64,000 nucleotides of DNA from Pterobdella sp. o SKG-2022 (Eukaryota; Annelida; Clitellata; Hirudinida; Piscicolidae): positions 14,865,447 to 14,929,446 of the forward strand of contig OZ038322.1 of the NCBI GenBank assembly GCA_964035795.1, written 5' to 3'. Shown here piece after piece: positions 53,345 through 64,000 of this stretch. Every line of letters starts with the position of its first letter. Positions within the stretch are counted from its first letter, which is position 1. The notes beneath the pieces are model-generated. The model did not search any database. It saw nothing but the letters and a program-made list of their open reading frames with translations, and was not told where the DNA came from. Position numbers and translations under genes: made by a program.

Positions 53345-56300
53345 TCATGAGTGAACGGAAGCATAAGTCTGATTTTTCAGTTCTTCCCTGTGTTTTTCCC
53401 AGCGATTCAACTTCCTCAAGGACATCGGCAAGATACCTCCAATAATCATTATGGCCCCAGACACCATGTAAGCTAGTTTATAGTCACCCGTGCTATCGTA
53501 TATCATTCCTGTGGTGGTTGAGAGTGGTGTGGTGATGGTTGGTGGTATAGTGATGGGTGGACGTGGGTGAGTGGCTAGGGGTATAAAAATGGTAGACTGG
53601 AACGATTTAAAGTGATTTGATGGGTGAGAATAGCTAAAAATTTGTAAAATGTCAACACATGACCGTGTAATTTAAAAGCTGTATAAACAATTATAGATTA
53701 GTTATACATTGATCATGTTGACGCCAGAAATTATTGAATTTTATATATTATTGAACATGAAAACAACATTTGTAAATTCAATTGAATTAGTGAAATTCAA
53801 CAAAGTAGTTTTGCCCATTACTTGATAATGTGAGTCTAACTAGTATGGAATCCAATAAACATTGAAGCTTTTTATGTTGAATATTTATTTCAGGCTTGAT
53901 AAGTCATAATTTTATTGAATTTTTTCTATGTACCATACGATATGAATGTTAAAAATTGAAAAATTCGTTAAACTCTCAATAAAAATACATAACTAATACA
54001 CAATACCAACTGAAGACAAACTCAAATATAATGCGATTTTCTCTAAAAAATATATTGACTAATAATTATCTTTTATATTCCGATTAATAACCCACCCCAT
54101 CTTCCGTAAAAGAACTCGATAATAGTTAAATACATGGAGATAAAAATTCTGGAGGTTTTACACTTGATTGGTTCCTATCCCTCATTTAAAGGACCACTAT
54201 ACCTACGATGAAGACGCCTGGGACCCAATTGTAAATTCCATCCAATATTTTGCACTATAACACGTTTTGCATATTCCATAAAATTTTACAATCGCATTTA
54301 TTCATTGTTATCAAATGGTATAATATTTTCTCAATAAAGAAAGCAAATCATTATTTAAATTAATTACTGGAAAATCAAAGAGAATCAGGCACATAACGCC
54401 TCAATCATTAGGCACAAAAAATCCCATTGAAAACCACATGAGCCAATAATCGCCTACCACTACAGTTTGAAATCCTTTTAAATAACGCTTCGAAATCAGA
54501 TTCTATCCACTGAATACTAAAGAAACGTTAGAAAAACTGGAACCAAATAAAAAACAACCAAAACCAACACCAGCTAACCCGCCAGAACTGCAAAGCCTTA
54601 AAGCCCCCAATGCTCACCTAGAAGTGGAGTGCCAGAGAGCAGGGAGATTCCCTGGAAGAGGGCCATGATGCCGAAAGCATTGGTGAGTCTGTGTACTCCA
54701 AGCAGGTCACATATCACGATGGACCTCAGAGCTATGAAGGCAGCTGTTGGGTTGGAAGTGGGGATCATTTGTTTATATACTTCAGAAGTAACAATGGTTT
54801 ATCAATTGACAAAACTTTGCATGAAGAACTTGTATTTTCAAGTACTTGCATTGAAAAGTTTATAAACAATGTGTAAGACTATTCGATAATTTTTTCATGT
54901 AATATTTAGACACTCAAACTTGTCTTGTTTAAAACTAACTTTTGAATCAATGCAATATTCATCATAGACCAATTTCAATGTATATTAAAGTGGCATGAAG
55001 TTTTCGTTTATCATTATCAGGTGATCTACAAACATGTTTGTGTATATCTTTCGATATTTGTTTATGGCATCTTGATCAACTTTTGAGCAGGGTTTTATAT
55101 AGTATGATGTTGATATCTATTCTATACTTAATTTAAAACATGATTGGATGATGAAAGTGAGCCAAATTATAAGAAGTTTTAAATAAACTCCTTCAAATAA
55201 CAAGAACCGTCACATTTATATTTTGTGCTGTAACACTACAATATTACTCACTAAATAGCTTCCACTGGCTTGGTGAAAATAAATTTATAACATATGTTTG
55301 CAAAAAAAATATTTTAGTGATATTGTAACTTTTTCACTTTTCCTGCATCAACATAAACACGAATTCAGAGGCAAGATAGTTGAAGCATGCCGTTTAAAAT
55401 GATCAAACCCAACCAACCTCCCTCCCTATGACATCATACTGTGCAAGGCACAATTATAACCACTCATATTGTATCACTCACAACACACCACACACCTATA
55501 GAGAATCCAAAGAGGATAGCATAGATATAAAAGAAAGCGATGTGTCCTGTGAAGAAGGGTAAGCCAGCTGTGAAAATCCCAGCAAAAATTATAGCCACAT
55601 TATGGATCATCACAGAGTCTGCCCATGGTCGATCTGCTATCAGGCCTGTCAACACCCTGCTCACCTGTGTTTGGTGTTGGGGTGTGCATGCAAGTAAAAA
55701 TATTTACCTCAACATAACACCAGCATCAAGCAACATAACACCAGACAAGCACCACAACACCCAACACCAGACAACAAGCATCTGTACAGTGTTGCTGAGA
55801 CCAATGGCGGAGATGATGAGGTTGGCATTGGTGGAGCCTGTCTCTTCCTCTGCATAGTCCCTTGTGTACACAAATGGGGCATAAAAGCCTGTTGGGTGTG
55901 GTGTTTATATTGATAATGATAATATTGATGTGTTGATAGTACCGCTATTATAAATAGTATTGCATTTGGCAATATATGCTCTTGAAGAAAAGTAGGTTAG
56001 ATGTAAAAAAGCAAAATATTGACTAAAATTAGAAAATTCGCCTTGAGAAAAAATATGATTGAAAGAATAGAATTCTATAGATAGAAAGAAATGAAAATTA
56101 GAAGGTTATTAAATTGTACAATAATAAAATCCAGTTGAACTAAGATCAAAAATCCACATTATGGCATTTGAATTGATGAAAAACAAGGATTTTAAAACAT
56201 TAATAAGAAACCATAATCTTTTTATAATTTTAACATTGCATTCATAAGGTTATCATACAACGTACAGAGTATAAAATTTTTGAGAGCGATGTGTTCAATA

Positions 56301-58858
56301 AGATCACATGAGAGGTCTTAATTGGGAATCCGTTGCCCTAGATATCATGGGATTGTGTTTACGTAATGGTACAAATATTCTCCCGTTTTATGTGTGTTTG
56401 ATTGGGAATTTTTTCAATAGAAACCCATTAAAAATTATTTATGTTATATTATAGTTAGTCTACAATTATATTGAAGCTTTAGCACTAGTGGCTGCTCAAA
56501 TGAATAGGAATTTTTTTATCCTTTTTTAGAGGAATTTCAATAATATAAAAAAAAATATATAAATTATTAATTAATTCAGCTGTTCAAAAAAAAAATTTTT
56601 ATTTATGCATACAAACTCATATTGAATACTATTCATAGTTTTTTGATCAATAATAAATATAATAAATTATAGTTGCGTATGAAAGACTTTTGAACCGAAA
56701 CTACATATTCGTCACGATAACGTCATGAACTTAAAAATCAATGAGAAAAACAAACTCATTATATAACTAAAACACAAAAACGAAATAGATATGACTAAAA
56801 ATGATGGTATGAAAGTAAATTGATACACAAAGATGTTCGATTTGCTATGAAATCTTAATCAAGCGGCTGATGCACACACATGGTACTTGCTTGTAGAATG
56901 AACGTGATCGCTTTGTGATGATAATGTATTTTAGCTGATTATGTAATTTAGACAGTGGGCTAAGTTGGAACAAAACTTAAAAATAGGTAGACGTAAAAAT
57001 ATGCTGTTGAACTTTTAACGTTATGTAGTTATTTATAAACAAGGTCTTGTGCTCTGTATAAACACGGTTCTATAATAATTTAATTATAATTCTTTAAAAT
57101 ACGCTATGAGAATTTAATTATAGTTTTTCAACAAAAACCTCAAATGTGAGGAATTTTCACTACATTTTTTTTAGGAACAAAAGCTAGAATTATGGATAAG
57201 GATAAAATTTGGCATCAATTTGAGAATTTTTTTCTTTGGACTACTTTAAAAAAATTACATAATTATGAATCATTCTAAATCTATTTAGTTGTTCTTACCT
57301 CACAATAATACTTATAACTTCAATTCCTATAGGAATGAATAACTACAATAATCATATGCTAAGTTTAACGTTGAAGCTATATTTATCGAAAAAGCTAGCT
57401 TTTGTTTCTCAATAAATGTATTAAATTACTTCTCACATTTGATGTGTTTGTTAAAAAATATTCTAAAATAATACATACGATGTCTCTGAAAAGTTTAAAC
57501 TGTAACCAGTCTTTGTATAAAGTGATTGATAAACAAAATATCATGTAATCAAGAGGGGTGGAATGATTTATGTAGATTCTATTCAAATAAATTGTCAACT
57601 TCAAAATGACGACCTTATAAAAAAATAAAAGATTTACAGCTTGTTTTTTGCACATTTCACAAATTAAAACTTTAAATATAGTTAAAACTTAAGATATTAA
57701 GACCAGAACTGTTGCTGACTTTAACAGCTATAGATAGATAAAAATAATGAAAATTGATAAAATCAGATTAAAAAAAAACACTTAAAGAGCATTGGACTTT
57801 GTCAGAAAATCAATTAGATAACAAATTAAACGTCTTTGAAATTTAACCACTTTAATCTTTTATGCAACACTTTTGAAATGACACTAATACTATATTTAAT
57901 AAATTAACTTATAAATAAAATATAAACTACATGTAAAGTATTTAAAGTTTTTGAATAAATTTAAATTTTTACATCAACCAATTAAACTGAGCAATCTTTA
58001 TAGTGCTTCTCACACATTGTTTAGAGATTGACTAGAAGCACAGCACACCACTACTAGTTTTTAAATATATGGGAATAAAAAACATTATTCAATAGATTAG
58101 AGCACCTGGTAAAACGTGGTGAAAGGTTGCAGCTATATGGCAATATAGCAGAATAGCAAAAAATCAATACTTTTTCGTTTTAAGACTATTGATATCTAGC
58201 AGTTCATATCATAAGGTTTTCATTAGAGTTTAAACTTATGGTTGACCAAGCCTAATAATTACCTCAAGAAAGCCTATTTTATATTGATAATTCATGATGC
58301 AAATTGGATTTGAAAAAGGCTGACATTTCAAAATTATCAGTTGTTTCTTTTGATAGATTTATAAATCATAGTGAACAACAATAATCAACCCCAAAAAATA
58401 TCAAAGCACCACAGACCACCAAAATCATGAAACCCTTTTGAAAAATATCCCTTTGAGCCTTCATACCATACAAAACTCTTCCAACTCACTCATGAAGCCA
58501 CAGATTCCAGAGAAGCAGATGAGAAGGAAGGTAGGACTAGCGAAGAGTGTGAAATCAAACATTTTCTTTATCATGTCAAGAAAGAGAGAAAACTTACTGG
58601 AATCAGAGATGGTGGCTCTGGGGATGTCTGTAATGCTGTTGACATAAGACCTCATGTCAGGGTTGCTCGTGTATTCAGGGAGGTTTGTTATACTGCCTGT
58701 GTACAGAGCATCTGCCCTATACAGTGGGTGTACATTAGGGGTCTCTTTCTGCTCAGTGCAGTCACCTGCACTGAAGTTTATGTCGGTCACTTTGATGGCT
58801 GTGGATGAGTCACTTGAGAGGAGTTTCTTATCATCCTTTCAAAGTTTCAATTTATAAT

Positions 58859-58906
<48 letters not shown>

Positions 58907-59935
58907 AAAGTATCATATCAATTAAAACAACCATTGTTTTAAAAAGCAAAGCATGTCTAAGCATATGCATAATAAAAAACCTTTTTTTCTATTGTTTAAT
59001 TTGAATGAAGCTTTTCAAAACTTGAAAAGCTTTGTTTCTTAATTATCATCATTCAGTATGAAGGTGAGGCTTTTAATAAAACATTGAAATCCAAAATAAT
59101 TTACTTTATTGAATATGGAATTGAAAACTTACAGCTTGTGAATCTTTTTCAATGAGATGGGTTCTTTTTTTAGCTTTAAGTGGTTTATAAATGATTGCTA
59201 CAGGAATTCCATTTAACATTAGCCCCCCCATGATAATTGTCATTCCTTTCCATCCATATTCATTTATCAAAGCTTGAGCAAGTGGTGCAAACACTAAGGT
59301 TCCAATGCCCGAACCACACACTGCAATCCCTGTTGCAAAAGCTCTCTTACGATCGAAATACAGCCCAACCATTACAATAGATGGTAAATATAGTAAACCA
59401 AAACCAATTCCTGGAAGAAATTTTATAGAATTATATTCTGGAAGGGTAACTCATATATTAACTAACCTCCTAAACAGCCATAAAAGAGAAGCATCATATT
59501 GATGTTTGTGGATAGAGTACTTAAACAAAAAGCTAAACATGACAATACAGCTCCTGAGGCTGCTACTCCTCTACTTCCAAACTTGTTCACTAAACCCCCA
59601 ACAAACGGGCCTGTTTTAAATATTCAGTTGAATTTCATTTCATTCACAGACAGATTTATGACTGATTGGATTATTTAGATGTTGAAAACTTTCTTACCTA
59701 CAATAAGGTAGAAACCCCCGAGAAGAGAACCCACGCTTGATATTTGAGCTTTTGAAGCTTCGGGAAAAGAATGGATGAGTTCAATGAAAAGAACTCCAAA
59801 AGTATATAACATGCCATCAACCAATAAATTTGATACAAAAGAAGCCATCATCACCATCCACCCCCAGCCTCCGTCTGGTGGCAAAGGAGTTTCAAGCTCT
59901 ATTTCTTGTGACGCAGTTTTTTCCTTTTTTTTCAT
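53345..59935 (-). CDS. SLC16 / monocarboxylate-transporter-like MFS protein, 8 exons
   Basis: Predicted 12-TM major-facilitator carrier. Exons in transcript order: 59935-59698, 59610-59467, 59410-59133, 58835-58490, 55888-55788, 55664-55496, 54743-54618, 53508-53345; sum 1566 nt = 521 aa + stop, all phases agree. Diagnostic SLC16 motifs: PPDGGWGWMV at the start of TM1 (residues 19-28), the TM4-5 signature YFDRKRAFATGIAVCGSGIG (145-164), TM7 region DPTF-like ASPTFLLICFSGICGFM, TM8 GLSNTVSRVLTGLIADRPW with the conserved Arg372, TM10-11 DLLGVHRLTNAFGIMALFQG. The long hydrophilic loop between TM6 and TM7 (about 205-305) and both termini should be cytoplasmic. It looks closer to the MCT9/12/14-like group than to the lactate carriers MCT1-4, so the substrate cannot be named. 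The alternative donor inside exon 4 is listed separately. Confidence 0.93.
53509..55495 (-). other. SLC16-like introns 6 and 7
   Basis: Two introns (53509-54617 and 54744-55495) around the exon 54618-54743. Plain AT-rich sequence; no exon, RNA gene or clear repeat recognised. Confidence 0.6.
55889..58489 (-). other. SLC16-like intron 4
   Basis: The gene's largest intron (2.6 kb), AT-rich. About 57387-57490 resembles one arm and tail of the foldback elements (CTCAATAAATGTATTAAAT, ATACGATGTCTCTGAAAAG). Nothing else recognised. Confidence 0.6.
58596..58601 (-). promoter_or_regulatory. Candidate alternative 5' splice site inside SLC16 exon 4
   Basis: The minus strand reads TCCAGTAAGTTT across 58603-58592; its GTAAGT is a near-consensus donor in phase 1, the same phase as the donor at 58489. 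Splicing from 58598 to the acceptor of exon 5 would keep frame and drop 108 nt, 36 residues spanning TM7. The long form is preferred as the main model because those residues match the family. Confidence 0.4.
58861..58903. repeat. (AT)n microsatellite
   Basis: About 43 bp of pure AT, 26 bp upstream (transcript sense) of the acceptor of SLC16 exon 4, in the 297-bp intron 3. Confidence 0.95.
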
Positions 59936-60031
59936 TGTATTTAATAGAATTGACTTTCAAAAAAAAAAAAACAACGCAATTTACAGGACCAGATCTAGAA
60001 CATGCTTTGGTTGACGGGCGGTAAATGAGAG

Positions 60032-60040
60032 ATATATATA
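60032..60040 (-). promoter_or_regulatory. Possible TATA-like element upstream of SLC16-like ATG
   Basis: TATATATC-type word about 100 bp upstream of the ATG at 59935. The position would suit a TATA box with a short 5' UTR, but such words are frequent in this AT-rich DNA. Confidence 0.2.
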
Positions 60041-61540
60041 GCATGCGATTTAAAATATATATCTATTTGTAAATAACATGGTGTACGTTGCTCTTAAAAA
60101 TAAATTTGATTTATTTCTTTAATAGTATTTTCAACAGCTAAAAAACATAAATAAGCAACTTGTCACTTTTCTTTATACTTCCAAAAAGGTCGATGCTTTT
60201 CAAATTATCTTACAGTGCATAAATAAAAAGATTTTACTTTGCGCTAAAAAGGATTTATTAAGTCAGCTTTATAGATTTTTATTAACCGTAATTTTTTTTA
60301 GATAGACCTTAAAAAAATCTTTTAGGGTTGTCAAACATTTCAGTTTTATAAAAGCAAGTTCAAAAAAGTATTTATTAGGTGAAAAAAAATTATACTATGT
60401 TCACATCTTGAAATGATAGATAAAATATTTTAAGTTTTTACTGAGTTTCATAGAATGTGTTTGAGATAGTGTTTTACACTTAGAACTTCTTGTCTACTTG
60501 AAACGAGATTAGAGATAAAACAAGGTTTTATATTTTAAACTCCATCATTTAATTTGAAAATATTAAAAATGCCTACAATGATCAGCCGTAATCCTTTATC
60601 TCTTGGGTGATAGTTGAGATAAGAATGGTATAATAAATACAATATTCTTCAAATATCTTTTACATGACATTTTTTTTAAGCTTGGAGTTTTTCAAAGTAA
60701 ATTTTATACATTCAGGCCAAATTTTCATTTTATGTTAAATACCTGAACATTTCAATTTTATAAATTTTGATGTATTTTCAACTTAAAATAAAATTGAAAA
60801 TATCATAAAAAGATTTAATCTAAAAACTCAAAAAAAATAAAATTGGTAAAAAAACCAAGTCTAGCCTATGATGAAATATTTCAGCATGGCAACCATTCAT
60901 TATCTATGAATCGTGCTAATTATTGCTGATTCATTCATGAAATCTCATTAAACATAAAATGGCGTCAAAAATCATCAAATATAATAGGAAATTTTATCAT
61001 TTTCCAAGTTAGAAGAACGTAGAAAAAGAGTGTTTTATAAATATTCAAAACCGTTTTCGAACATATGGTAACGCCTACAATACCTAGTACGTGTGAAAAC
61101 AATAGTTTTAGTAATACCAAAGGTAGTTATTGTCATTTTATAATAATACTATTTATTATTTTTTTTATTATTCTTAGTTGGTCATAATTTATTAGTAATA
61201 CTTAATAATAACTATTATTATTTTAAAATGATTGAAAGTAATTATACTCATTTGAGCATTTAATTAATAATAAGCTAGAAATTATTTAAAATGTGAAGCA
61301 ACTTTTGCAAAAAATTGACAAAATTTATTTTGTTTTTAGCGGCATTTGAGCAAACATGTCTGCGACAATAAGGAAATTTTGGGAAAAATAAAAATTTTTT
61401 CATTAAAAAGTTTTTATATATAAATAGTAATAATAATATAATTAAAAGCTACAATGGGCTGTTTTGTTTATATAAATATCTTGTTAGTTTTTTTAGCTAT
61501 CTTTCAGTTTTTTTAAAACTTTTTTTTGCTTTTTATAAAC

Positions 61541-61631
61541 TTTATCTTGTTTTAATTTTTAATTTATCTTGTTTTAATGAATTTATCTTGTTTTAATGAA
61601 TTTATCTTGTTTTAATTTTTAATTTATCTTC
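61541..61631. repeat. About 20-bp minisatellite, 4-5 copies
   Basis: Repeated word TTTATCTTGTTTTAATGAA or TTTATCTTGTTTTAATTTTTAA in tandem. Confidence 0.85.
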
Positions 61632-62018
61632 TTATCACAGAACAAGTCCAAAATTAATGTTTGTTTTTGGAAGTTGAAGATGATATTAGTGCCCAAAAGC
61701 TTTTCCTTTTTTTAATGGATAAAAAATACAAAATTACTTTTTCAATGTTTAAAAATATCAAAATATTTCTAAGAAATATGACAAAAATTTCGAAATACTT
61801 TTTCTGCCAAAATTATATTATGCATAAAATAATATATTATAATGAAACAAAAAAAATTCATTAAAAACTTTGAAGTTTGTATTTAAATATTTTTGTTTTT
61901 TTATTTTACATCATGAATGAATTAAGTTTTTTCTTGAGACACATTGTTTTCGTCATTATTTATCTAATGTCTCAAAATCATTAACAAATGCCTTTCAAAG
62001 CAGATTTTTAATTCAATG

Positions 62019-62190
62019 TAAATTCTATTTATATAGCACCTCATAACAATAAGTTTGAAGCACTTGGTTAAAATCAAATTCTCGCAAAAAACTGTGGGTT
62101 AAATTGCCGATTGACACGGGATCGAGCACGGTATCAGCATTTCGAATCTAATGCCTTACTACTTGAGCTAATAATCAGTCACCAGATAAC
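62019..62190 (-). mobile_element. tRNA-derived SINE-like element
   Basis: On the minus strand: a tRNA-like head with TTAGCTCAAGTAGTAAGGCA (A-box-like) and about 35 bp later GTGCTCGATCCCG (close to the pol III B box GGTTCGATCCC). After an unrelated body comes AAGTGCTTCAAAC and the tail GGTGCTATATAAATAG. The tail recurs at 14670-14795 and 25685-25735, and the head type at 4711-4870. No intact tRNA fold, so not a tRNA gene. Confidence 0.55.
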
Positions 62191-64000
62191 TGTTTGAATA
62201 CGAACATTAATCTTTTAAAGATATCTAGAGATAATTTTTTCAAGTATTTTATCTTGTCAACCTTCATACCTTTTTATCCAATCATGAAAGCTTCCTTATT
62301 TGGTCATTATTTGCTACCAAGTTGAAGTGAGGCGGACTCTTCAAGATTACGTGTGTGAACATAATAATTATTGTAATGTTTAGTAGGAGATCATTATTAA
62401 GTTCAGATCCGTATGGATGGATGTCTAAAATATATTTGTTAATTATTAGTATTTATTCTTAATCTTCTATCAACAGTATTTTTCAAAGCAAAGTATCAAA
62501 TAAAAAACTACTAACCCTGAAAATTTTTGCTTCAAAAATTGATTTGGAAACATTAAGATGTCAACGATAAGCTTGGTATTTTTTAAATAACAATATTTGC
62601 GTTCAGTGAATGTTTTTAACTAAAAGATCATCATGAATTGATTAAAATAAAACATTTTCGTGCTAACTTCCGGTAAACCCAGTTGTGAAGTTGGTCTCAA
62701 TATTTGGCACGTCACAAATCCAAACTCCTCTTTTATATGGAAAAGACCAACTTGTATTCAAAAAGTTTTTTAGCACTGGCGTAGTGAGGTTTTCTCATGA
62801 GAATATTATTAAAGTTTCGGTTTTTTTTTAATTTTTATGCATTCTTTGCAGGTATGAGTTCAACTTACCAACAGCGTTATGGCACAAACACTTGAAAATC
62901 AGTTTTAGGTTGAATGATTTAATACAAGTTCTGAAAAACATGCGGAATTTTGGTAAAATTTTAAAAAATTGAATGATTTGAAAAATGCCTAATTTCTTTC
63001 TCAAAAGGTAGTTTGTTAGATAAAAAAACTGCTGTATTAATAATGCAAAAATAATTTAGTCATCAAAATGCTAATGTGAGGTGGGTGGGTGGCGGACAAG
63101 GCTTCTCGATGTTTTTCACGAAATTAGTTTCACGTGTTTTCATTGGCAGGTAGGCCATGTCACACGATAATCAAATGAAGAATTTAATTAGAACAACAAA
63201 TTCTGTTTTGTTGTATTTAGTTAGTAGAAATATTTTTTTGTTTTCAAGTGTTTGTTCAATTATAAACAATTTAAAACAAGTTGATTTTTTTTAATACGTA
63301 CGGTCTAAATAAATCTTCATTTTATCGGACTATTCAATATCTCGTGCATTCCCAGATGCCAAGATGTCCGGGTCTACCACATAAGTTATGTTAAAAAAAT
63401 AATCGAAAATAATATTCGGAAAACATCAGAGTACATGAGAGGGTGAGACCAAGAAGCACAACACCAAAAAGGAATGCGCGATGTTCAAAAATATATCTGA
63501 AGGATATATGGAAGAAGTTTGGTGAAATAAAAATATACATATGAATTGGAAATATCCAATTATGCATTTAAAAATCAAAATAGCAGCAAGTCAAATGTTT
63601 GGTCAAGATATCTTCATTCAAATTACATAAAAAAATGAAACTCAAATATTTAAACATGATCAAAAACTATTTAAAAACTGAATTTAAAATTTTAAAAACA
63701 TTTGGTTTTACTAATACAAAATATTCTACACTTTATGAACTTGAAACTGTGGCACAAGGCTTCAAGGAATCTCGATTGAATTATAATAGGTTTTATAGGC
63801 CCTACCATGCAGAATGTTAACAAATGAAGTTCAAATAAAGATAAAAATTAAGTTTTTGAAATAAAAATGCATGTGAAATTTCGAAATATATAAAAACAAA
63901 AAGCGTTAAATGGAGAACTTTAAAAAATATAGTCTTGAACATCTTTTGGACGACCAATGAATATTTTAAACTGTTTCGGTAAATAACCATTAACAATATA

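Larger units (their letters stand above)
59936..64000. other. Intergenic region at right end
   Basis: About 4 kb upstream of the SLC16-like gene with no exon recognised. It holds a 20-bp minisatellite (61541-61631) and a SINE-like element (62019-62190). 63430-63530 is slightly less AT-rich and gives a basic open reading (RPRSTTPKRNARC) of unknown origin. Confidence 0.5.

Noticed and set aside
58598..58835. Ending SLC16 exon 4 at the strong GTAAGT
   Set aside because: The 108 nt beyond it continue in frame and encode TM7 with family residues (SPTFLLICFSG), so the longer exon is the main model; kept as a possible isoform.
63430..63530. Basic reading frame resembling a retroelement tail
   Set aside because: Too short and without a diagnostic motif to name.

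Overview
The window is animal nuclear DNA: very AT-rich, split genes with GT-AG introns (from about 75 bp to about 8 kb), long dinucleotide and trinucleotide microsatellites, and two 200-base N runs marking assembly gaps. The protein families (DEG/ENaC channel, HIPK kinase, Eyes absent, EPS15, SLC16 transporter) indicate a bilaterian invertebrate. The AT content and repeat style would suit an annelid or other lophotrochozoan such as a leech, but that is inference. No prokaryotic, organellar or CRISPR feature is visible. LAYOUT: 163-1153 (+) is the 3' end of a DEG/ENaC sodium-channel-family gene whose start lies outside the window. 3032-9350 (+) is a homeodomain-interacting protein kinase in 13 exons (870 codons). 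10435-31540 (-) is an Eyes absent transcription cofactor/phosphatase in at least 12 exons, tail-to-tail with HIPK; its introns hold most of the microsatellites, one assembly gap and a dead non-LTR retrotransposon tail. 31541-40848 is a roughly 9 kb gene-free block upstream of EYA with the second gap. 40849-49048 (+) is an EPS15-type endocytic adaptor in 20 exons (849 codons). 53345-59935 (-) is an SLC16/monocarboxylate-transporter-like protein in 8 exons (521 codons), tail-to-tail with EPS15. 59936-64000 has no recognisable gene. For HIPK, EYA, EPS15 and SLC16 I joined exons by eye using conserved protein matches and splice phase. In all four the summed coding length is a multiple of three with an open frame to the stop, which strongly supports the models. 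HOW THEY RELATE: the neighbours do not form one pathway. HIPK and EYA both act in the nucleus on developmental transcription, and EYA carries a SUMO-acceptor-like motif while HIPK carries a SUMO-interacting-like motif, but a functional link is speculation. EPS15 works in clathrin endocytosis and SLC16 at a membrane. The less ordinary items are an in-frame alternative donor that would remove TM7 from the transporter, a GxS-to-GFA change in the channel filter region, a reduced EPS15 tail, foldback (MITE-like) elements, and a tRNA-headed SINE-like family.
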